NCBI GenBank assembly: GCA_033398695.1
Contig: CM065814.1
Coordinates: 103,542,501 to 103,606,500, forward strand
DNA length: 64,000 nucleotides
From: Orobanche coerulescens
Lineage: Eukaryota > Streptophyta > Magnoliopsida > Lamiales > Orobanchaceae
Direction: 5' to 3'
Part shown: in pieces, positions 48,346 through 56,886 of the stretch
Position numbering within the stretch: position 1 is the first letter of the stretch
How the letters are laid out: every line of letters starts with the position of its first letter
The notes under the pieces: model-generated
Told to the model about the DNA's origin: nothing
The model's input: only the letters and a program-made list of their open reading frames with translations
Databases searched by the model: none
Translations under genes and position numbers: made by a program

Positions 48346-49004
48346 ACGCCGGTTCCTGCCGCACCCAGCTGGCCGGTGCCCGCAATTATCCGGCCAGTCC
48401 CGCAACCTTCCGGCCAGTACCCGACCACCAGGGCTTGACGGCTCGATTTCCGAAAATGTACGGAACGAACACGATGAAAAGTTCGCGGACAACAACAACG
48501 ACCCGAAATGAAAACATAATACCATAATTAATCATACGCGACCAAGAAATGGGTCGAGACAACAATTACAGATACGGATATCCGTAACTTTCAGTAAATT
48601 ACAAAATGGCCCAAAACGCCCGAAAATCACGATACATGATCGAATAACCAAACCGAAGTTCACAACACGTCTAACAAAGTTAAACGACTTACGGGAAACT
48701 CAAAACAGCAGTTTCGAATGAGATTCGCAAGAATCGAACTCAAGTGCGGAAAAGTCGCTAAAAAGCACGGAACTCAACAAAACAACACCGAAACGAACTC
48801 GGATGACAAAAAGTGTAGAATTAATCATTCTCATAATGACGAAACGTTCATGAGCGAGTCATCAAAACGGACTTCCGCCGGAAAAAAATAAATTACCGGA
48901 AATCGAAATTACGGGTTTTACATATAAATCCGCGTGTCATTTATTTTCCACACTTAATTTATGCTTCCGCACAAACGGCGCAAATACCGATATTACAACA
49001 ACAA

Positions 49005-49020
49005 TTAGTATCGGAGCGGT
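49005..49020 (+). other. Degenerate primer-binding site, E5
   Basis: TTAGTATCGGAGCGG follows the 5' LTR end at 49003. It resembles TGGTATCAGAGC with substitutions. Confidence 0.6.
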
Positions 49021-49099
49021 ACTCCTATAAGCGGCTTTACATCCGAGGAGAAAAGATCCAATCGCGTTTCAACTTGCTCTCGTCGAAGGCCTTGCTCTC

Positions 49100-50594
49100 A
49101 ACCGACCACCATTTTTTGATGTCTCAAACTTCATGACGTGGAAGAAGAAGATGTCTATATTCATCCGAGCATATGACATCGAGCTTTGGAAGGTGATTTG
49201 TCTTGGTCCGAAAATTCCGACGAATTCCAACGGTACGCTTAAAACTCTCTAAGAATATGACGATTCCGATTAGAAAAACGACCACTACAATTGTAAGGCA
49301 ACTCAACTTCTTTATTGTGCCTTAAATCGGGAAGAACACAACCAGATATCATCGTGTGATAGTGCCACAGAAATTTGGAAAATGCTTGAGGTAACACATG
49401 AAGGTACGTCTCAAGTCAAGGAGACGAAAATAAACATGCTCCTTCACGAATACGAACTATTTAAATGAAGGACGATGAATCCATCACGATAATGCTTGAC
49501 CGTTTTTCGGTTATTACTAATGGATTAGCATGTTTCGGGAAACCACTTTCGAGTAGTGAGAAAGTAAAGAAAATTCTCCGACCACTACCTCGAGAATGGG
49601 ACGGTACGGTAACGGCCATAATGGAATCAAAGGATTTAAATACTCTTGATTTTAGTGCTCTCGTTGGTTATCTTATCAACTACGAGATTGTTCTAAAATC
49701 TCGGCCAAACCAAAACCGAAGGAGAAGTCAATATCCATGAAGGCTAAAATGTCGAGAAAGAAAGAAGAAATCCCGATGGACGAAAGCGATGAAGAATCAG
49801 CATATTATGCCAAGAATATTAATAAGTTCCAACACTTATTAAACCGGAGGAAGAAGGACATCCAAGCAAGCGAATCTAAGAAATTCGACAACACTTGTCG
49901 ATTATGTGGTAAACCAGACCACTTTGCTAAGAATTGTCGGGTTAAACCCAAGGAAGTTCTCGTGGAAACATGGAGTGATGAAGATCCTGATGAAGATTTC
50001 ATGAATCAAAATAATCTCGCGCTCATGGCCCGGAGTTCATTCGACGACAGCAACGTCGAAAGCCATGTAAGTAACTCTTACGACGAACTTTTTGAAGCAT
50101 TCGAGTTATTACATACCGATTATCAAAATGCTTTAAAAGAAATTAAATCCCTTCAATTTAAAAATAAATCATTGGAAAATGAGATTTCCAAAATTCTTGA
50201 AAAGGGAATATCTGTTGAGATCGATCATTCAAAATGCATTGAAAACGAGAATATTTTAAAGAATGATCTTGTTAAAGTTCAAACCGAGCTCAAAAATTTA
50301 ACGAAGAAATTTTCTCTCGGAAACGAGAAATTTCAAAATATGTTCTCGGTTCAAAAATATACGTTAAATAAAGAGGGATTAGGATTCAAACCATGTTTTA
50401 AAAATGAATCCGTAAATTTCAAAATACCCCGGTGTGAAAAATGTTTGAAAATTGGGCACCATATTTCAAACTGCAAAAGCCCAAGACGGACGATTAAGGT
50501 TAAGAAAATTTGGGTTCCTAAAGGAACAATTGTTTCAAACATCATCTATGTCTCGAAAGAAAAACCGACTTTTGGTTGGATCCCCAAAAACTAA
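49100..50594 (+). pseudogene. gag: E5 copia gag, full-length but broken
   Basis: Reads through a copia gag. The N-terminal UBN2-like region runs from NRPPFFD at about 49100 (FMTWKKKM, SCDSATEIWKMLE). The middle region lies at 49465-49740 (ERW-like PREWDGTVTAI). A knuckle CRLCGKPDHFAKNC lies at about 49894 and a long Lys/Glu/Asn coiled-coil-like part at about 50080-50340. A second knuckle-like CEKCLKIGHHISNC is near 50432, and the tail KKIWVPKGT normally sits just before protease and GAG-pre-integrase. In-frame stops lie at 49250-49252 and 49271-49273; frameshifts lie near 49463 and 49720. The 285-codon last segment (49737-50594) is fully open. A stop and non-coding DNA follow instead of pol. 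Confidence 0.88.
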
Positions 50595-50963
50595 TTTTTA
50601 ACATTTGGTATTATACTCAGGGGGAGTAATACTTTTAAAGGGGAGATATTATTTCTCAGGGGGAGTTCTACATCCTATAATTGCACACTTCTGTATTTTT
50701 TTTAATCCTCTATATTTTTTTTGCACTTTTTGCAAGCGTCATGAAAGATATGACGAGAAAAATACAAAGTAAAAAGGAGGAGAAACGAAGGAGTTGAAAA
50801 ATGAAAAACAGAGAAGTCAAAAATGACAGAAAAGAAAAAGGATGGGTGAAACTAACGAAACGATCAAAGTCAAAAACTTTGAAACGTACATATATATATA
50901 ATTTAATTTTGCAGGTTTTATCCAATTCAAGAGTTGTTTTGTAATCATCAAAAAGGGGGAGAT
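50595..50963 (+). other. E5 3' non-coding region with repeated gggggag tracts
   Basis: Several purine tracts (cagggggagtaa at about 50616, cagggggagttc at about 50658, aaaagggggagat at 50951-50963). The last is the polypurine tract at the 3' LTR; the others may be accessory tracts. No gene. Confidence 0.7.
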
Positions 50964-51087
50964 TGTTGGAATATTTATTCCACATATTAATAAATAAGTA
51001 TTTTGATGATTAAGTTGCTAAACAAAACAACAAAGGCGAAGCAAAACGACGTAGGAATCGAAGATGCAAAAAGCTGGACAAAATACA

Positions 51088-51592
51088 AAGCTAGCGCACA
51101 CTAGAAATATAAGTCAGCGCACGCTAACGGGTCCCGGCTGCAGATCAGACGAGTTCGAAGTAACCTGAAGTGAAGTCACCTCATGAGGATAGCGCACGCT
51201 ACACCATGTAACCTAACGCACGCTATCGAGCCATTATTACCGTTGTGAAGAGATTCAAACACAGAATGACGTATGCACTGAAGTAAGCTTAGCGCACACA
51301 AGAGATGATATTTAGCGCACGCTAAATATCAGTTTGAATCAAGTCAATCAATCCATTGGGGAGACTCTGCTACAAGTCAAAAAGCATTAACGGATATATG
51401 ACGCATACAATGATGCATGATTAGCGCACGCTATAAAGGAAATGTTAGCGCACGCTAACAGCCAGAGACAGAAGCCACTGGACTGAAACTGGAAAGACTC
51501 TAACATACGTAACAATACATAACGTACGCTAAAAGCTAAATACACGCGATAGCGCACGTTAAGGAAGGCAGCCTAGCGCACGCTAATAATAA
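51088..51592. repeat. CpG-palindrome cluster, E5 3' LTR
   Basis: Counterpart of 39028-39530 with more sites intact. Confidence 0.85.
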
Positions 51593-51624
51593 CTGGCAGT
51601 AACGGCTAGTTTGTGGAAGAAGGC

Positions 51625-51631
51625 TATAAAT
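51625..51631 (+). promoter_or_regulatory. LTR TATA box, E5 3' LTR
   Basis: TATAAAT in the same position as in the 5' LTR. Confidence 0.65.
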
Positions 51632-52282
51632 ACCAAATGAGTTGGTATCATTCTACACAACAACATTGAGCAATTCATATACACTTGAGATATCATTGTA
51701 AACATTATAGTTGTTGTTCTTGAGCTTAAATTAGAGTGATTGAGTGTTATACACAAAATCATACACGAGTGAGAAAAAGAAAAGATACGATTGGATTCGG
51801 TGTTATTAGGATCAAGTATCCAGCATTGTTAGAATCGCAATCGCTATCTTAGTGAGGTTTATCTAGTACCAATATAAAACTAGAGTGGTTCCAATAGAAA
51901 TGGAAAAACGGTTTTACTCGGACCGATAGAAGACGAGCTTGTAACGGTAATCCCTCGACCGATAGAAGAGAGGTGCAGAGGTTTCGATCTTGAACCTATA
52001 GAAAAAGATACATCGAGAGAGGACGTAGGCACGTTTGGTCGAACCTCTATAAATCCGCGTGTCATTTATTTTCCGTACTTAATTTACGCTTCCGCACAAA
52101 CGGCACAAATACCGATATTACAACAACAGAATGACGAATAACAACTGACACACGATTCTAAAATACGTCGAACGGTGAACACAATTGAATGAATATGACT
52201 GATGAATGATTATTACTGAGTGAAAATTTTCTGAGTGAAAATTACTGAATGATAATTAATGAATTCACAACCGGGTATTACA

Positions 52283-52880
52283 TTCTTTCTGTATAATTAA
52301 TACAACAAGTACATCAACTCTTTGCCCCACTCTCTCTAAAATTACGATCTCAAGTATCGGTATCAAGATTCAACATCTTAGTCCTTATTCTCTATTCACT
52401 TTCTCTCTCTAGAATTATCACCTCTAAGTAGTCGACACTAATATTTGATTTTTTATTTCATTATATCTTTCTCATTTTCTCTCTCTAGAATTACCGGACC
52501 AAATATCATTAAATTTTTGCACTGCTCTCTCTGTAATTATAACTCATGTAATTGGCACCAACATTCAATTTCTACACCCTCCTCTCTTCACCCTCTTTCT
52601 ATCTATTTTCTCTCTATAATTACTTTCTCAAGTACTTTGACACTAATATTTGATATTTTTTACCTTTAGTTTTTTCTTCCCACTTTAACTCTTTTTAGAA
52701 TTACCATATCAAGTTATCGACACTAACTTTCAACTTTTACTCCTCTTCTCTATCCACTCTCTCTCCCTCTCTCTACATTTATCACCACAAGTAATCGACA
52801 TCAAAATTTGACGTTTTACTCATCAATATCTCTATTCACTTTCTCTTTCTAGAATTACTACTCAAGATAATCGAAATAGA
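52283..52880. repeat. Minisatellite array, right arm
   Basis: Same unit family as 33858-35390 (ctctctctagaattacc, aagtaatcgaca). The array was split by the E4/E5/E3 nest. Confidence 0.85.
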
Positions 52881-53069
52881 TAGTAGCTACATTAGTAATA
52901 TAATTATTTATCAAGATAATAGTGCCCGAATAATATAAACAGAAGTAAAAATGTAAAAAATCCAAAAAATAAGGGAGCAAGTAAGACCAATTTATGAAAA
53001 TAAAATTTCTAATACAGAAATACAATACATCAGATTGCTTTTCAACTAAAATTCGGAATGTTACATTCC

Positions 53070-53440
53070 CTAATTAATTTTGAGAAACTTGCAATTTACC
53101 TTCATTTTAAGTCTTCCAATTTTACCCTCACTTTCGGCTTCGGTTGAATTCTAATCTGCAAAGTCATTCTCCTCATGATAGACTTCGAATGCAAAATGTC
53201 GAGTCCACCTAGAATCAGTGTTGGAGCTCAAAATTACGGTTCTCAGGGGTGAGACATTCTTCTTAGCGTGTGTGAAGGCCGGAAAAGCTCCATCTGTTAT
53301 TCCAACTTCACTGAGAGTACTCTCACCGAGATTTGGTCGTAGAAGAAGGTGATTTTGCTTTTGCGGTTGCGCGCGATGAGAGTAATGTTGAAGGCGGAGG
53401 TTATGGATGTGTGAGTGAGGTTAACTCTGGAGAGGTTGTT
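53070..53440 (-). pseudogene. NDR1/HIN1-like (LEA-2 domain) protein pseudogene, 3' part
   Basis: The minus strand from 53436 reads as the LEA-2 domain of plant NHL proteins, membrane-anchored proteins linked to defence and stress. Recognisable pieces are ITSAFNITLIARN then KITFFYD at about 53345-53400. In a second frame comes GAFPAFTHAKKN (about 53260-53295), then VILSSN. A third frame ends GRLKMKVNCKFLK.N before a stop at 53070-53072. A stop at 53297-53299 and two frameshifts disable it. The N-terminal membrane segment is missing because the sequence meets the MITE at 53440. This is one of the few traces of a host gene here. Confidence 0.6.
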
Positions 53441-53740
53441 ACTACAAGATATGCTTTTTACGACGCTCGATTTATATCGGTTGAATGAAAATCGATGTAA
53501 AAATTTAAAATATGTTGAGTGTATATCGGTTCTCAAAATAACCGAGGTAAAAATTAAAAATACGATATATTTATATCGGTTATTTCAAAACTAATGTAAA
53601 ATTGCTACTTTTTACATCGACGGTTAAAATAATCGATGTAAAAATTGAAAATGCATTAAATTTACATCGATTATCCAAAAACCAGTGTAAAATTATTGTT
53701 TTTATATTGATTTATCTAAAACCGTCGTAAATTTGTAGTA
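53440..53740. mobile_element. TIR-bounded MITE, CACTA-like, about 300 bp
   Basis: The ends are TACTACAAGATATG and, inverted, TACTACAAATTTACGACGG. The interior has inverted and direct copies of atcgatgtaaaa/tttacatcgat and atatcggtt, like CACTA subterminal repeats. The first base is T rather than C and no 3-bp duplication is clear, so the assignment is tentative. Confidence 0.55.
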
Positions 53741-54045
53741 CAAACCATCATAATTTTTTTTTATTTTTTTAGCCATATCATCGTTCTGACACGCCTTCAT
53801 CTTGAATTAATAACGTGGCCAAATTTTTTTCCTTCATTTTTACGATGATTTTTTCCAAAACCATCATATTTTTTTAAAGAAGGTTGTGTTTTCATTTATG
53901 ACGGTTTGTTTGTAAATCGTCATAATTTTTTTTAAAAGATTGTGTTTACGATGGTTTTTATGAAACACCATAATTTTTCTTTCATTTTTTTTTATTTTGT
54001 TAGCCACGTCATCGATCCAAACGCCTTCATCTCGGACGGTGATGC
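53741..54045. repeat. Subterminal-type repeats (accatcataa; gccacgtcatcg)
   Basis: Two similar segments (about 53770-53815 and 54000-54045) and several (t)acgatggtttt/aaaaccatcat words in both orientations. Probably the edge of another TIR element; no coding sequence. Confidence 0.5.
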
Positions 54046-54240
54046 GACCTAAACAAATCAATAGAGTATAAATCTCAAGAACCCAATGAAACTAAATTAG
54101 TTTCAATTAGAAACAAAATTTTCTTTACCCTTTATTTCTTAACAGTTTTAGGGAGTGCGGTTCATTCTCTCTCTCGAACCATTAGAAAATGACTTAACAA
54201 TAACAAAATAAAAAATAAAATACTTGACGAAATAAGAAAT

Positions 54241-55262
54241 TGTTGGAAATTTTTTCGTAAAAACTTGCCGGGCGAAAATAAATTACAACTGGAAACAAAA
54301 TTACAACTAAAAAAAATTGAAATTATAAAACTCGAAACTGAATTGAAATTACTTTAAATCAAGAAACCCTAAACTATTCTCGAGTCAAAAATTCTCTATC
54401 CGCAAGACGAAATACGCCCCGGTAGTGCTCTCGGTTCTGAGGTATCGCCTCCAATGATAAAACAGCAGCATCTCGGAGGTAGTAGCACCACAAAACCCAC
54501 GAGCTCCGACGAACTGGAATGAGGTGAGGACGAAGCTGACTTATGAAATGCAGAGTATGTAGAAAGCTTTTTGTATTTCTGATTTTTGCATGTTCTAATG
54601 CAAATAAGATGCATGCCTATTTATAGGCCATCTCACTCTGCAGGGATTTAACACAGTCACTAATGGCTGTAATAATACAGGCATTCATGCTGCATTGATC
54701 TCAGGAGTTTTGGAATCCAAAATGGCAAGAGTTGCAGAATTCAAAACCAACCATACGCACATGGACTGTATTCATACTCATGTGCACATACGAGCCCAAC
54801 AATATTGTTGAGCTAGTCCAAAAAATCTTTAAGCAAGCTCAATGCCTAGCCCACGACCAGGCCCAAAGAACAGCCCAAAGACCAGTTGCCAAGATCCAAG
54901 ACCAAGACCAAGACCAAGTCCAAGATCTAAGGTCCAAGGTCCATGGCATGCAGCTCGCGGCCGCAGCCGAGGCTGAGGCGAGGCGTGGGGTGGCGGCGGC
55001 GCGCGCGTGTGCGTGCTTGTGGGCTTTAAGCCTATCACATGTGCCATTAATTAATACATGAATAATGAAAAGTCCATATATACTTGAACAATGATAGCTC
55101 ATTTATCAATGTGGTATAGTCATCCCTCATTTATTCACAATTAAGTGACAAACTTTAATTCACTACTTCTCACTCATCGGGAAATATATATCATGATCAT
55201 CTACTCGGAACGTAGATCGATCTTATGATATTTAATTTTACAAATAAAATTAGATTCATTAA
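54241..55262 (-). repeat. Probable LTR or LTR fragment, minus strand
   Basis: It ends (minus sense) TTTCCAACA at 54241, with a minus-strand TATA box CTATAAATAG in a palindromic context at 54615-54629. The text between resembles a plant copia LTR. The right boundary is not clear and may be the E6 junction at 55263. A gaccaagaccaag repeat lies at about 54895-54930. ORFs across 54732-55102 follow from this repeat and GC-rich words. Confidence 0.4.
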
Positions 55263-55815
55263 TGTTGTTACCCAAAATATTATCCGGAGATGATATTGTT
55301 GGAATGGTCGAGTAACAAACAAATGCGAGAGCATGTCCGTGAGGAAAGTGAATAACACAAGATTTGCCGGGGTTGTTAGTCCCGGGCTTGAATGCTCTCG
55401 CGAGATATTATTAATATAAATACTTGGGAGTACAAATATTAATGTTAGAGTACAATTACAATGAGTGTAAAGACCCTAGTTATCTTAGCTAATGAGCGTG
55501 AAGATTGCCGGAAGAACCAGATATGATGCTCTGTGAGTTCTTGTAACAACGATGGGGTGCTGTGACGACTGTGAGAAATCGACGGTCTCTCACAGTGTGT
55601 ATTAGCTGTAAGTCTGAGCTCCTGGGCTTGCGAGTCTCTTCGAATCTGTACTATAGGGAGTTCTTGCCTCTGCCGACCGTCTTTTGGTTGAGAGGTGCTG
55701 AGAGAGCAGTCCTAAGATAGATTCAAGAGAGGAAGCCGAGAGTCTGAAAGTGTGTACGTATGTGCGTATTTCCGTGAATGATTTTCTGAACCTTTTTTCA
55801 GTTGATGGAGGTTCT

Positions 55816-55825
55816 CTATTTATAG
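55816..55825 (-). promoter_or_regulatory. LTR TATA box, E6 copy 1
   Basis: CTATAAATAG on the minus strand. The matching site in copy 2 is 61401-61410. Confidence 0.6.
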
Positions 55826-55834
55826 CACTGGGTG

Positions 55835-56340
55835 TTGCTGGGCGATCGCCTTCGCTGTATTATAATAAGCGGGCGATCGTCTTTAGCACATGGGTTGGTC
55901 TCCTTAAAGTTCGCAAGAGTTGCTGACTGCCAGAAATGCGAACCAATGAGAGTCCAACACGCGTCTGAGTTGCTGTCATGGGAGGCCCTACTTAGGACCT
56001 TTCGGCAGGTCTGTCGGTAGGTGAGGCCGTCCTTGTCACTGATAGCTGCTGATGGGCTGGAGTCAATGATCCATGTTCTGCGGCGCCTTTCGTGGATCTG
56101 CACATGGGTCCTTACTTCGTGATCCAGTCTTCGTAGAATTTGACGGATGATGGCCTTGTTCATGGCACAGGTCGGTCGTCCTCGGTCGGGCACCAGAGTC
56201 GATCGCTAGGTGCCAAAAGGCGATCGACTTTGGAGTCGATCGCTAGATACTCGGAGGTGGACTGTTATCTTCGATTTGGTAAGTTTGTCGTAGCTCATTT
56301 GGTCGCGAACTCGGTCGCTAGGCTCTTATACCGATCGCCG
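55835..56340. repeat. GGCGATCGCC palindrome cluster, E6 copy 1 LTR
   Basis: Sites at about 55842, 55872, 56199, 56221, 56234 and 56332 (cgatcgcc, cgatcgtc, cgatcgact variants) lie upstream of the minus TATA box; another copy lies at 56465. Confidence 0.75.
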
Positions 56341-56367
56341 TCGTGATGTATAAATCGCCGCACAACA

Positions 56368-56380
56368 ATTGCCCCCCAGC
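56368..56380 (-). other. Polypurine tract, E6 copy 1
   Basis: Minus-strand TGGGGGGCAAT adjoins the LTR start; the same tract is at 61918-61930 in copy 2. It sets the LTR orientation. Confidence 0.6.
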
Positions 56381-56886
56381 TCGCTCCGATGTTGGAAACG
56401 TGGGGTGAGGTGGTTCTACTTGAGATCGCTTAACTTTGACGAGTGACTCAGCATTTTACGGAACTGGCGATCGCCTTTGAGCGGATTGGTTTTGAATTTG
56501 GACGACCTGGTCGGTCGCTGAAATGAGCAGGGTTCGACAGCGGTTATGGAAAAGTCTCCGGGGCACGCGTCCGGTTCCTGTTGGGGGAGACTGACGGTTA
56601 GTTATGACTACTAGTCTGGCGTGCCCTTGAAACGACGCGTACGCGGGTTTCAAGAGAGGCATTAATTGAGACGGTTGCACTTCAGCCCCCGAGATTCTCC
56701 TTATTTGTACGGAAGCCCCTGTCATCTCCTAAAAAAAGGCGCTGGGTTACAGTGTTAATAGCCTTATGCGATTTCATCGGAGAAGAAGAACATTGCCGAC
56801 GAATTTCCTGAAGCTTTGACTGTCGATCGTTGATTGACTCAACCCTCGGTAAGAAACACTCCTTTGCTCCTCTTCTTGTTTCGAGA

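Larger units (their letters stand above)
40001..48922 (-). mobile_element. E3: non-autonomous gypsy-type element (minus) inside E5 LTR
   Basis: The target duplication TATAA is perfect (39996-40000 and 48923-48927). The 5' LTR (minus sense) is 45618-48922 and the 3' LTR is 40001-43310, at 3305 and 3310 bp. A degenerate primer site lies at 45602-45612. The internal region of about 2.3 kb shows no gag or pol. LTR and leader sequence are homologous to E1 (for example the cgtcgt...ggtcgtgattagtatcg leader), so both belong to one non-autonomous group. Confidence 0.93.
45618..48922 (-). repeat. E3 5' LTR (right copy)
   Basis: Nearly collinear with 40001-43310. Small indels concentrate in the GC-rich cluster segment (about 48030-48350). 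Confidence 0.93.
38903..52128 (+). mobile_element. E5: gag-only Ty1/copia element, split by E3
   Basis: The target duplication GAATG is perfect (38898-38902 and 52129-52133). LTRs begin TGTTGGAATA and end ACAACA: the 5' LTR is 38903-40000 plus 48928-49003 (about 1174 bp after removing E3), and the 3' LTR is 50964-52128 (1165 bp). The internal region is only 49004-50963 and encodes gag; protease, integrase, RT and RNase H are absent. The gag type and the polypurine-LTR junction (gggggagat/TGTTGG) are copia. It must have relied on enzymes from a relative. Confidence 0.92.
50964..52128 (+). repeat. E5 3' LTR (1165 bp)
   Basis: Begins TGTTGGAATA, ends ACAACA. It is the uninterrupted counterpart of the 5' LTR and shows the empty site of E3 (acctctataaatccgcg at about 52041). 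Confidence 0.93.
35391..52282 (-). mobile_element. E4: gypsy solo LTR (minus), split by nested E5 and E3
   Basis: The outer ends are TGTAATACCCGG on the minus strand at 52282 and GGGGGTGTTACA (minus) at 35391. The target duplication TTCTT is perfect (35386-35390 and 52283-52287). With the copia insertion 38903-52128 removed, about 3.66 kb remains, with no primer site, polypurine tract or coding sequence. It is therefore a solo LTR left by LTR-LTR recombination. The 3' terminal sequence resembles those of E1, E2 and E3 (ctgtaat...gggggtgttaca). Confidence 0.88.
55263..56367 (-). repeat. E6 LTR, copy 1 (1105 bp)
   Basis: Homologous to 61033-61917 at both ends (tgttgttacccaaaatat and gaatcgccgcacaaca-like). 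It has a minus-strand TATA box at 55816-55825 and GCGATCGC palindromes at 55835-56340. Confidence 0.7.

Noticed and set aside
54732..55102. Overlapping ORFs on both strands with QDQDQ- and WSWSWS-like runs
   Set aside because: They arise from the gaccaagaccaag microsatellite.
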